From positions 1,798,001 to 1,862,000 of the forward strand of contig CP129487.1 of the NCBI GenBank assembly GCA_030584025.1: a DNA stretch of 64,000 nucleotides, read 5' to 3'. The notes beneath the pieces were generated by a model that saw nothing but the letters and a program-made list of their open reading frames with translations, had not been told where the DNA came from and did no database searches. Source of the stretch: Cyclobacteriaceae bacterium. GTDB lineage: Bacteria > Bacteroidota > Bacteroidia > Cytophagales > Cyclobacteriaceae. A program made the position numbers and the translations under genes. Below, piece by piece: positions 17,824 to 25,605 of the stretch (positions within the stretch are counted from its first letter, which is position 1; each line of letters opens with the position of its first letter).

Positions 17824-19296
17824 ATGATTTACTCCATCGTCAGCATTACCTACATCGTTATTTTGATTGGGATCATCATCTACAAAAGCAAGGCTGTTAA
17901 GAGTGAAGAAGATTTCATGGTGGCCGGGCGCGGGGTACCGGTATACCTGTTGGTCGGCACATTGGTTTGTACCTGGATTGGATCAGGAAGTTTGTTTGGT
18001 ACAGCTGGATTAAGTTTTCGTTCGGGTTTTAGTGAACTGTGGTTCTCAGCCGGTGCATGGATCGGAATAATTGCCATATACTTCATTGCTGAACGCGTTC
18101 GGAAAATATCAAAAATCACACTTACCGATTTACTGGAACAACGCTACAACCGTGCCGCCCGAATATTGGGAACGGTCACCATCATTGTCGCGTACCTGGT
18201 AATTGCTGGCTACCAGTTTAAAGGTGGCGGTCGGTTTATTTCCATTCTTTCAGAAGGCGCAATCGATTTGCAAACCGGTACGTTTATTACCTGCCTGATC
18301 ATCATTGCATTTACTGCCCTTGCGGGGATGGTATCCATTGTATCGATTGATATTTTCAATGGCACCATTATGATTGTTGCCATGGCCTTAACCCTGCCTT
18401 TCGCGATTGCTTCGCATGGTGGCTGGGGCGAAGTCGTTCAAACCATTGAAAATACACGACCGGAATACCTTTCCTTGTTCGAAGGCCACGATGCCATCTG
18501 GGTATTGGGGATTATTCTCCCCACGTTTTTATTGCTGATGAGTGAGAGCAGCATGTATCAAAAGTTTGCTTCCGCAAAAGATTCCTCATCCGCAAAAAAG
18601 GCTGTTATCGGTATGCTGGCTGGAGTAGTGATCATAGAAGTGTTAATGTGTACGATTGCCGTTGTCGGCTATGCCATCTATTCAAACGATCCACGCTTCT
18701 TTTTAGCTGACGGTTCGATCAACCGGGCGATGTCGGAAGAAGTGATTTTAAGAATAGGGTTTGAACAAATACCTGCTGTGATTGGGTCGTTGTTGTTTGC
18801 AGCCGGTACCGCGATTATCCTTTCTACCGGTAATACTTTCCTGATGGTCACCTCAACCAATCTTTCCAACGACATTTTAAAGCCATACTTTTTTAAGTCG
18901 ACTAAGGATTCAAAAAAACTGATTCGCATTCAGCAAGTGAGTATTGTCATACTCGGTTTAGTAGCGTTTGCGATGGTTACGCAATTTGAAACGGTATTAG
19001 AGATGGCGTTCATATCTTACACGATGATAGGGGCATCACTTGCGCCTGTGCTCATTGCCAGCTTTTTCTGGAAGCGGGTAACGCCAGCTGGTGGTGTGGC
19101 TTCCATCATTGCAGGCATGACTGTTCCGGTTATCAACAAATTACTTGAAGTCAGTAACATTTCCTTCTGGCTCTTTCCTGTCGATACTGATTATATCGCC
19201 ATCCCCTCGCTGGTTGCATCACTGGTGATGCTGATTGTTGTAAGTTCACTTACCAAACCTTCACCGGAGGAAAAGTGGAAGCCGTTCTTCGAATAA
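17824..19296 (+). CDS. Sodium:solute symporter (SSS family)
   Basis: The 490-aa protein has about 13 predicted membrane helices and the SSS layout: an N-terminal helix IVSITYIVILIGIIIYKSKA, EEDFMVAGRGVPVYLLVGTL, TWIGSGSLFGTAGLSFRSG, and the family segment FAAGTAIILSTGNTFLMVTS near residue 320. SSS carriers import sugars, amino acids, nucleosides, vitamins or anions with Na+. The sequence alone does not assign the substrate. It stands alone, divergent from the OPT gene. Confidence 0.92.
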   Translation: MIYSIVSITYIVILIGIIIYKSKAVKSEEDFMVAGRGVPVYLLVGTLVCTWIGSGSLFGTAGLSFRSGFSELWFSAGAWIGIIAIYFIAERVRKISKITLTDLLEQRYNRAARILGTVTIIVAYLVIAGYQFKGGGRFISILSEGAIDLQTGTFITCLIIIAFTALAGMVSIVSIDIFNGTIMIVAMALTLPFAIASHGGWGEVVQTIENTRPEYLSLFEGHDAIWVLGIILPTFLLLMSESSMYQKFASAKDSSSAKKAVIGMLAGVVIIEVLMCTIAVVGYAIYSNDPRFFLADGSINRAMSEEVILRIGFEQIPAVIGSLLFAAGTAIILSTGNTFLMVTSTNLSNDILKPYFFKSTKDSKKLIRIQQVSIVILGLVAFAMVTQFETVLEMAFISYTMIGASLAPVLIASFFWKRVTPAGGVASIIAGMTVPVINKLLEVSNISFWLFPVDTDYIAIPSLVASLVMLIVVSSLTKPSPEEKWKPFFE

Positions 19297-19300
19297 CCTT

Positions 19301-19326
19301 TCGCAAAGACGCAAATAGCACGCAAT
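19301..19326. repeat. Degenerate CGCAAAGACGCAAA repeat
   Basis: The motif TCGCAAAGACGCAAATAGCA lies directly after the symporter gene. It resembles the AACCGCAAAG...GCGC family seen in fuller, hairpin form at 28693-28790 and 49868-49949. It is likely a decayed copy of the same dispersed element. Confidence 0.4.
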
Positions 19327-19373
19327 AAGATTTATAATTACCAAAAAGTGAAAGCTCTCTTTACGGATTTAAA

Positions 19374-19601
19374 TCAACGTGGCCTATCATAGGCCAATAG
19401 GGTAAACTCTATGATAATCTTTTGTGCATTAAAATTTGAGTATAGCAACTTGGCCAGGTTTTGATTGTCCATTTCCAGGGCTACCTCAAACGCATGCTGT
19501 AATTGACCTTCAGTACACCCTAACGCGTCAACAACATTTATCATATTGCTGGTAGTTTGCCTGGCTTGCAGTACACGCGTTATTTCCTTTTCAAATTTCA
19601 T
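19374..19601 (-). CDS. Small hypothetical protein
   Basis: This 75-aa frame has an ATG at 19601 and amphipathic helical content (EGQLQHAFEVALEMDNQNLA). It has no signal peptide or recognisable domain. It is not a shadow of a longer gene, and the gap between the symporter and pckG is otherwise empty. It could be real or fortuitous. Confidence 0.45.
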   Translation of the reverse strand: MKFEKEITRVLQARQTTSNMINVVDALGCTEGQLQHAFEVALEMDNQNLAKLLYSNFNAQKIIIEFTLLAYDRPR

Positions 19602-19677
19602 GTTGGCGAATTGTTTAAGGTAGCATTTTAACTTGAAAATTTAAACGATTAAGAAACACACCTTATTTGATTAAAGC

Positions 19678-19705
19678 GAAAGCCCCTCATTGCTAAGGGG
19701 CTTTC
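19678..19705 (-). terminator. Intrinsic terminator of pckG
   Basis: GAAAGCCCCT (19678-19687) and AGGGGCTTTC (19696-19705) pair perfectly around an 8-nt loop. On the minus strand the stem ends in CTTTCGCTTT. It lies 28 bp beyond the pckG stop. Confidence 0.8.
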
Positions 19706-19732
19706 TATCTAGGTTAGGTTTAGGTGTTCTGC

Positions 19733-21589
19733 TTAAAAACGTTCCGGTTCCAGTTTCCAACGCTCCGGTGAGCGCCATAGGTTGGACAGCAACAATTCTC
19801 TCATGAAGATAAACTCTTTTGGTAACTTATCATACATGCGCTCAAATAATTCTGCATGTTGAAGCAATTCGGCCTTCCATTCTTCCCGCTCAATAGACAT
19901 GATGCTTTCAAATTGTTCGGGTGTAAAATCCAGGCCCGTCCAATCCATGTCATCATACGTTGGCATCCAGCCAATAGGGCTTTCCACTGCGTTCACTTCT
20001 CCCCTGCTCTTCAACACAATCCATTTCAATACGCGCATGTTATCGCCAAAACCTGGCCAGATGAAGTTGCCGTTGGCATCTTTGCGGAACCAGTTCACGC
20101 CATAAATACGAGGCGGTGCCGGCAACCCACGACCAAATTGCAGCCAGTGATTAAAATAATCACCCATGTGATAGCCGCAGAATGGCAACATCGCGAAGGG
20201 ATCGCGTCTTACTTTTCCCACTTCGCCAAATGCAGCAGCTGTTGTTTCCGAGCCCATGGTTGCCGCCAGGTAAACTCCAAATGCCCAGTTGGCCGATTGA
20301 TACACCAAAGGAATGGTGGTACTTCTTCTTCCACCAAAAACAAATGCGCTGACTTCAACCCCTTTTGGATTTTCCCATTCGGGATCAATAGCCGGATTTT
20401 GTTTGGCGGAAACTGTAAAGCGACTGTTTGGGTGCGCAGCAGGCTTTCCTGCTGTTGGATCCCATTTTTGTCCGCGCCAGTCGATCAAATTCCTGGGTGG
20501 TTCTTTGGTCATGCCCTCCCACCATACATCGCCATCTTCAGTAATGGCCACGTTGGTAAAAATGGTGTTGCTGGCAATGGTCGCCATAGCATTCGGGTTT
20601 GTTTTTTGATTGGTGCCCGGTGCTACACCAAAATATCCCGCTTCAGGATTGATCGCATAAAGCTTTCCATCCTTGCCGGGTTTAATCCACGCAATATCAT
20701 CGCCAACCGTAGTTACTTTCCAACCATCAAATTCTTTAGGTGGAATAAGCATGGCGAAATTGGTTTTACCACAGGCACTTGGAAAGGCAGCTGCCACGTA
20801 ATCTTTTTGCCCGTCCGGACTTTGAACACCTACCAGCAACATGTGCTCGGCCAGCCAGTTCTCATCGTTGGCCATTACGGAGGCAATACGAAGCGCAAAA
20901 CATTTTTTACCTAACAAGGCATTACCGCCATATCCCGATCCATAGGAAATGATGGAGCGCTCTTCCGGAAAATGAACAATGTATTTTGTAGTTGGATTGG
21001 TGGGCCATTTGGCATCTTCCTGTCCGGGTTTTAATGGCGCGCCCACTGTGTGTAAACACTTTACATATTCACCATCTTCACCGAGCAAGTCCATTACTTT
21101 GGCGCTTACTCGTGTCATCAGGTGCATGTTCACCACCACATATTCAGAGTCGGTAATTTCAATACCGATTTGTGAGATATCAGAACCGATCGGCCCCATG
21201 CTGAATGGAATCACATACATGGTACGACCTTGCATACATCCTTCCAGCAATGGCTGAAGGGTTTGCTTCATTACTTTGGGATCCACCCAATTGTTGGTGG
21301 GTCCGGCATTTTCTTTCTTGCGACTGCAGATATACGTGCGATCTTCCACACGCGCCACGTCACTGGGGTCAGAGAAACACGCAAAACTGTTTGGGCGCTT
21401 CTCCGGATTCAACCGGATAAAGGTTCCCTTGTTTACCAGTAACTCACAAAGTTCATCGTACTCTGCCTTTGAGCCATCGCACCACCTGATCTGGTCGGGT
21501 TTACACAGGTCGGCAAGCTGCTTAACCCACTCCTTTGCTTCGGCATGTTTTACCGTATAAGTGCCGTTTACAAGTAATTCGTCCGTCAT
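19733..21589 (-). CDS. pckG: Phosphoenolpyruvate carboxykinase (GTP)
   Basis: The enzyme interconverts oxaloacetate + GTP with PEP + CO2 + GDP and is the entry step of gluconeogenesis. The 618-aa protein (ATG 21589, MTDELLVNG; an in-frame TTG at 21613 is less likely) carries GTP-class features: the P-loop PSACGKTNFAML near 266-277, the metal and substrate motifs TTVGDDIAWI and FPEERSIISYGSGYGGNALL, and FGGRRSTTIPLV for guanine and PEP binding. The class is unrelated in sequence to ATP-type PckA. It has its own terminator and probably its own promoter. Confidence 0.97.
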   Translation of the reverse strand: MTDELLVNGTYTVKHAEAKEWVKQLADLCKPDQIRWCDGSKAEYDELCELLVNKGTFIRLNPEKRPNSFACFSDPSDVARVEDRTYICSRKKENAGPTNNWVDPKVMKQTLQPLLEGCMQGRTMYVIPFSMGPIGSDISQIGIEITDSEYVVVNMHLMTRVSAKVMDLLGEDGEYVKCLHTVGAPLKPGQEDAKWPTNPTTKYIVHFPEERSIISYGSGYGGNALLGKKCFALRIASVMANDENWLAEHMLLVGVQSPDGQKDYVAAAFPSACGKTNFAMLIPPKEFDGWKVTTVGDDIAWIKPGKDGKLYAINPEAGYFGVAPGTNQKTNPNAMATIASNTIFTNVAITEDGDVWWEGMTKEPPRNLIDWRGQKWDPTAGKPAAHPNSRFTVSAKQNPAIDPEWENPKGVEVSAFVFGGRRSTTIPLVYQSANWAFGVYLAATMGSETTAAAFGEVGKVRRDPFAMLPFCGYHMGDYFNHWLQFGRGLPAPPRIYGVNWFRKDANGNFIWPGFGDNMRVLKWIVLKSRGEVNAVESPIGWMPTYDDMDWTGLDFTPEQFESIMSIEREEWKAELLQHAELFERMYDKLPKEFIFMRELLLSNLWRSPERWKLEPERF

Positions 21590-21610
21590 AATTGCTGTTG
21601 AATGAGGCGC

Positions 21611-21618
21611 CAAAATTA
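21611..21618 (-). promoter_or_regulatory. Putative -7 box of pckG
   Basis: On the minus strand TAATTTTG fits TAnnTTTG and lies about 20 bp before ATG 21589. A TTTTG sits only 14 bp further upstream (21637-21633), shorter than the usual spacing, so the full promoter is uncertain. Confidence 0.35.
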
Positions 21619-21780
21619 CAGAGAGAATATGGCAAAATGAAATGATTCAATCGATTGCATAAACAAAATTTAAAAGTTGCATAATAGCGCATTCTGAAAA
21701 AAAAATGCTTGGATAAATCGGCCCATCCTTGTAAACTGCAAGCTTGTAAGTACTTGATTTTTAACAAAAACCAATAACCT

Positions 21781-22239
21781 ATGAAGCTCACAAAGTTCTG
21801 TCTGGCGTTGTTTCTGATGCTGGGTTTTCAAGGCGTATTTGCGCAAGATGAAGTTACCGAAGAAGAATTAAAAAAGTATGCAGTAGTGATGGATTCCATC
21901 GACAACATGAAGGAAGACCTCATTAACACCATCTCTGAAATGGTGAAGAATAACGAGAAAGTAACAGCCGCCCGCTATAATGATCTATCGAAAATCATTA
22001 ATGACGAAACCAAACTGGCTGAAGCTGAGGCTACACCGGAAGAAGTTGAGGCGATTAAAGAAATATTGAAGTTTAAAGACGAAGGCACCGCCAAAATTCA
22101 AGAAACCTTTAAAACGCTGGCTACCGAGTTTGTTGGTGCTGCCGTGTATAATAAAGTAAAGAAGGCCATTGCCGAAAATGCCGAAACCAAAGCCAAATAC
22201 CAGGAATTACTGGCCGAATTGAATAAGGAAGACTCCTAA
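21781..22239 (+). CDS. Exported small helical protein (possibly DUF4168-like)
   Basis: The 152-aa protein has a clear signal peptide (KLTKFCLALFLMLGFQGVFA, cleavage before QDE). The rest is charged and almost all alpha-helical (YAVVMDSIDNMKEDLINTIS, then EAIKEILKFKDEGTAKIQET). It resembles small periplasmic DUF4168-type proteins, but I assign that only tentatively. It is divergent from pckG and followed by a separate peptidase gene. Confidence 0.75.
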   Translation: MKLTKFCLALFLMLGFQGVFAQDEVTEEELKKYAVVMDSIDNMKEDLINTISEMVKNNEKVTAARYNDLSKIINDETKLAEAEATPEEVEAIKEILKFKDEGTAKIQETFKTLATEFVGAAVYNKVKKAIAENAETKAKYQELLAELNKEDS

Positions 22240-22360
22240 GTTCAGCCCAGGCTTATGCATACTGAATCGCGGCTCAACGGCCGCGATTTTTGTTTTAAAC
22301 GCTTCATATATAGCGTGTTCCCACTTTTTATTACTTTTGTGGTTTAAATCAGTGGCAGCA

Positions 22361-23167
22361 ATGCGTTTTTTCATTGGTTCCCTACTTTTTAGCCTGATCT
22401 CCCTTACCACGCTTAAGGCGCAATCGACCTTATTTGAATCGTACGATTGCCGTCCGGAGGTCGAAATCATTAAAAGAATTGAAACAGAAAAGCGCATGCG
22501 CGAGCAAGCGTATCGCGATTCAGTTAACCAGGTACAACTCCAATTAGCCCAAATACAGCTGGAACAGTACAAGAAATATTGGCTGGAGGACACCCTCAAT
22601 GGCTGGAAAAACTGGAAGGTGAATGAGAACTTTACGTTCGGCAAAGATCGTGGTAATCTACCCATGATAGCCGAATTACAAGCTCTGCACCCCATTTTCC
22701 GCGATAAGGTTGTACAATTAATTGAACGCTGCAAACAAAAAGGCATTGAACTGGCCATTGTAGAAACCTACCGCACCCATTCCAAACAGGCCGAGTATAA
22801 AGGCATGGGCAAAGCCTACACCCGCAAAGGTGCCGGAAGATCCAAACATCAATACGGACTAGCTGTTGATTTGGTGCCCATTGTTAATGGTGAAGCCCAA
22901 TGGGAGAACAAAGCGCTGTGGAGAAAGATCGGCATCATAGGAGAGCAACTGGGCATGCGTTGGGGTGGCCGCTGGCGTTACCTCTATGACCCCGGGCATT
23001 TTGAGTGGACCGGAGGCATTCGCCCTACTGAACTGGTGCAGGGGAAATTGCATCATCCGAAACTCATAGAACAATATCCGTGCATTGAAGCTGACTTGCG
23101 CATACTGCAGCGTTATTGGAACAATTGGGAAAGTGAACAATCTTCGTGGGCAAAAAAAGAAGAGTGA
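22361..23167 (+). CDS. M15-family peptidoglycan peptidase, exported
   Basis: From ATG 22361 the protein begins with the signal peptide FFIGSLLFSLISLTTLKA followed by QS. The catalytic domain (about 110-250) has the M15 (VanY/CwlK) zinc motif SKHQYGLAVDLV, supplying His and Asp ligands, and the later GHFEWTGG with the second His. It also has the family helix AIVETYRTHSKQAEYKGMG. These enzymes cleave D-Ala-D-Ala or L-Ala-D-Glu bonds in peptidoglycan. A coiled region (about 30-80) precedes the domain. The open frame extends eight codons upstream, but the ATG at 22361 yields the signal peptide. Confidence 0.9.
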   Translation: MRFFIGSLLFSLISLTTLKAQSTLFESYDCRPEVEIIKRIETEKRMREQAYRDSVNQVQLQLAQIQLEQYKKYWLEDTLNGWKNWKVNENFTFGKDRGNLPMIAELQALHPIFRDKVVQLIERCKQKGIELAIVETYRTHSKQAEYKGMGKAYTRKGAGRSKHQYGLAVDLVPIVNGEAQWENKALWRKIGIIGEQLGMRWGGRWRYLYDPGHFEWTGGIRPTELVQGKLHHPKLIEQYPCIEADLRILQRYWNNWESEQSSWAKKEE

Positions 23168-23173
23168 GAAGCG

Positions 23174-23563
23174 CTACTTGATCTTCATTTCAGGTATTAA
23201 CGGATTTACTTCAATCAACTCAAGTGATTTCACCATATCCTTCGTTGCATTTTTATACTTCAGGAAATGAGGCGTTTGAATATGCTTTTGATACGCTTCT
23301 TCATTGGCGTAGATTTCAAGGATGGTTATGTGATTTAGTCGTTCCTTTTCGGCTACTGCGTACAATGTAAGTACGCCAGGCTCTACCCGAACGGAAATCT
23401 CAATTTCTTCTTTTAAGAACGCATTGTATTGATCCAATTGCACTTCGTCTATTACCAATTTTGCCAAACGCACTAACTGCTTGTCCTCCTGAGCATAAAT
23501 CTGAGGGACAAAGAGAATAGAAAAGAAAAGTGCAAGTACGAAATCAAGTGGCCTGGTCTTCAT
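23174..23563 (-). CDS. Exported ABM-domain protein (putative quinol monooxygenase type)
   Basis: The 129-aa protein has a signal peptide (FVLALFFSILFVPQIYAQ). A single antibiotic-biosynthesis-monooxygenase-like ferredoxin-fold domain follows (VRLAKLVIDEVQLDQYNAFL, SVRVEPGVLTLYAVAEKE, ILEIYANEEAYQKHIQTPHF). Cytoplasmic YgiN-like relatives oxidise quinols or bind small aromatics; an exported version is common in Bacteroidota, but its substrate is unknown. It is convergent with the M15 gene, 7 bp away. Confidence 0.82.
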   Translation of the reverse strand: MKTRPLDFVLALFFSILFVPQIYAQEDKQLVRLAKLVIDEVQLDQYNAFLKEEIEISVRVEPGVLTLYAVAEKERLNHITILEIYANEEAYQKHIQTPHFLKYKNATKDMVKSLELIEVNPLIPEMKIK

Positions 23564-23609
23564 TCCTGAATATTCTAGTTTGAGATATATTTAGTTAGCG
23601 ATTTTGTTG

Positions 23610-24017
23610 TTAATAGGTGTTGATTTCCGCAAGCAACGTATTCGCCTTATCAATGATCAACTGCTTGGCATGCATTTCATTTAAGGTTGTGCTATACCTC
23701 CCGCTGACTTCATTTTTCAACAAGGTAGCATTAAACTCATCCGACAGAATTACTTTATGAAACATACCCTGATACTGGTTCAGAAACGGTATCGCATTCC
23801 ACTGGCACTTATCATCAATGCCCACCACAAAATCAAGGTGGTCTGAATCGGTGGTATAGCATTGGTGGTAACGTGCCTCGGCTTGCCGCAGTGAGGGATT
23901 ATTAGCAGTAATGTTCAATCGAAGCACTGCCGTTTGTTTAAGCACAAAAGTTTCATAGAAGCACGTCAGCCCCCATTGCGGCAAACCGATGTTGGTGGCT
24001 GGCATTCTTATCTCCAT
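23610..24017 (-). CDS. Hypothetical protein, possibly a 5'-truncated remnant
   Basis: This 135-aa frame overlaps the end of the hydrolase gene by 10 bp. I do not recognise it. Residues about 30-135 look like genuine protein (VLRLNITANNPSLRQAEARY, HLDFVVGIDDKCQWNAIPFL). The first 25 residues are encoded by sequence that coincides with a GTTGGTGGC boundary box (23991-23999) and an inverted repeat. The present N-terminus may therefore result from insertion of the neighbouring AT-rich segment into or in front of an older gene. Confidence 0.5.
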   Translation of the reverse strand: MEIRMPATNIGLPQWGLTCFYETFVLKQTAVLRLNITANNPSLRQAEARYHQCYTTDSDHLDFVVGIDDKCQWNAIPFLNQYQGMFHKVILSDEFNATLLKNEVSGRYSTTLNEMHAKQLIIDKANTLLAEINTY

Positions 24018-25429
24018 TCTACTGTCAGTTTAGCGTTGTCGTTGGTAAAATAGTTGGATGAATTTTTAAACGTAATTTCTGCCATTGACTTTGGGATGAA
24101 ATTGCTGAAAGTTGCGTATTTTTCAACAGGATTTTTTTCGCTGTCAAAGTCAAGTTCATAATTTTTGTTTTCGTCTATTAGGGCTATCATCGCATATGTG
24201 CCATTTTTCAAACCGTAAATGTGTCTTGTAGCCGTACCTATTACTGTTGTCCCTTCAATATAGCCACCTGTTACCGCTACTTTTTTATTAAAATTCTTTT
24301 CGCTGTCCATAACCGAAAAAATCAAGGATTTACCTGCTTCTGCCATAGGAATATTAATATCGAAATGAAAGTAATTTTGAGAAAAATAGGATTGTGTTAC
24401 CAATTTTTGATTGAATTGATGTTCGCTTATTTCTTTGCTCAAACCCATATCAAACCCTAAATGTGTCAGCGATGCTGAAACCATTTCAAAATTTACCTTT
24501 TCTGAAAAAGGTTGTAGTTTGTTGTCTAACAGCGTTTCTTTATTTTGATTGATGTTGAAACAACTTAAACCTTGTTCAAAGTCAATGTTGCTCAAATTGA
24601 TTTGCTTAATTTCTTTGTTTTTGTGAGAAAAAAAGGCAATGTTTTTGGTTTCAATGTTGTACACAACAGACCATACCGTTTTAAAATCGCCTTTGGGAAT
24701 GCTTACGTTTTCTAATAACTGAAACGCAGTTTTTTCCGAAAAATCACTTGGGTTTTGCAGTTTCTTTATTTGGTTTTCAAGTTGATGATAACGGTAAATT
24801 TCCGATGTGTTGTTTTGGCGAATACCATGAATATTGTCAATATACTTTTCGGAAAACATCACCGATTTGTTGGTTATTGCCTGACAAGTGTTGGCTTCCT
24901 TTTCGTAAACCATAGGTTTACCATCCAAATATTCTATGATTACCGATTTCCCGTAAGTGTCTGCCAATATGTAATGGATTTTTCCTTTAATCGGATATAT
25001 TTTTAGCGTTTCAACATTGGCGACAACTTCGTCAACGGTTTGAAAATTGTCCAACTGATATTGTATCCATTCCAATTCGTTCAGATATGTTTTGTCTTCC
25101 GAAATATTAAAACGGGTATCGTCTAACCAAAGCATTTCTACTACAAGCCCTTTTTCGTTCATTCCGCCATAAGGCATTTCTTTTCCGTTTTGGTTGAACG
25201 TAATACTACCGTATTTACTTGTCCAACTTGCAGATGTTCCATTATGTGTGAAATACGCAACTTTCGTAGTGTTCCTTAAATTTTTGATGATATAACCTTT
25301 GTCAAAAGTCCAATCAAAATTTTTGCCCAACAGGATTGTCTTTCCATTTTTTAGAACGAATGACGAACAAGGATATACCGATTGCATTATTGTCGTCAGG
25401 AATAGAAGTGTCCAAAAATATTTTTTCAT
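24008..25429 (-). CDS. Linear amide C-N hydrolase (choloylglycine-hydrolase-type Ntn hydrolase), exported
   Basis: The 473-aa precursor has a signal peptide (FWTLLFLTTIMQSVYP). It ends directly before Cys21 in PCSSFVLKNGKTILLGKNFD, so processing would expose the catalytic N-terminal Cys of Ntn hydrolases. The family motif KNFDWTF follows, and later MPYGGMNEKGLVVEMLW. The first about 320 residues form the hydrolase; the last about 150 look like an extra beta domain. Substrates of the family include bile-salt, acyl-homoserine-lactone and penicillin-type amides. The gene is visibly AT-richer than its neighbours and is bounded by inverted GTTGGTGGC boxes (23991-23999, 25463-25471), suggesting horizontal acquisition. 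Confidence 0.85.
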   Translation of the reverse strand: MKKYFWTLLFLTTIMQSVYPCSSFVLKNGKTILLGKNFDWTFDKGYIIKNLRNTTKVAYFTHNGTSASWTSKYGSITFNQNGKEMPYGGMNEKGLVVEMLWLDDTRFNISEDKTYLNELEWIQYQLDNFQTVDEVVANVETLKIYPIKGKIHYILADTYGKSVIIEYLDGKPMVYEKEANTCQAITNKSVMFSEKYIDNIHGIRQNNTSEIYRYHQLENQIKKLQNPSDFSEKTAFQLLENVSIPKGDFKTVWSVVYNIETKNIAFFSHKNKEIKQINLSNIDFEQGLSCFNINQNKETLLDNKLQPFSEKVNFEMVSASLTHLGFDMGLSKEISEHQFNQKLVTQSYFSQNYFHFDINIPMAEAGKSLIFSVMDSEKNFNKKVAVTGGYIEGTTVIGTATRHIYGLKNGTYAMIALIDENKNYELDFDSEKNPVEKYATFSNFIPKSMAEITFKNSSNYFTNDNAKLTVEWR

Positions 25430-25462
25430 TCTTTCTGTCGTTTTGAGTTGTCGTTTATGCTT

Positions 25463-25596
25463 GCCACCAACGACCTGTGTTTATGACGGCTGCGGTTTCG
25501 GAGCTGCGTCCTGTCCCAGGTGCCGAAACGAAATATAAAAACTAAACTTCATACTTACACTTCCCCCGCAGCTGGCATAAACACAATGTTGGCAGC
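25463..25596. other. attC-like nested palindrome between two accessory genes
   Basis: The outer boxes are GCCACCAAC (25463-25471) and GTTGGCAGC (25588-25596). Inside them TGTGTTTATG (25476-25485) pairs with CATAAACACA (25576-25585), and GCTGCGG (25489-25495) pairs with CCGCAGC (25566-25572). Further in, GTTTCGG (25495-25501) pairs with CCGAAAC (25523-25529), and CCTG/CAGG forms a tip at 25510-25520. The 134-bp layout, an imperfect palindrome with AAC...GTT ends and unpaired spacers, is that of an integron attC site, but the boxes do not match the strict RYYYAAC/GTTRRRY consensus. No integrase gene is in the window. Confidence 0.6.
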
Positions 25597-25605
25597 AGTT
25601 ATTCT
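25586..25605. repeat. Left copy of 20-bp inverted repeat bounding the ATPase gene
   Basis: This 20-mer (starting ATGTTGGCAGCA) is repeated in inverted orientation at 27047-27066 with 19 of 20 matches. It contains the stop codon of the ATPase gene (25599-25601), so the gene fills the space between the repeats almost exactly. Confidence 0.75.

Noticed and set aside
19856..20914. 352-codon plus-strand frame antisense to pckG
   Set aside because: pckG is unmistakable on the other strand. The antisense product has His/Cys/Arg-rich shadow composition and no domain.
25430..25598. Small protein-coding gene in the gap between hydrolase and ATPase genes
   Set aside because: Frames are short and the interval is fully explained by a nested palindrome.
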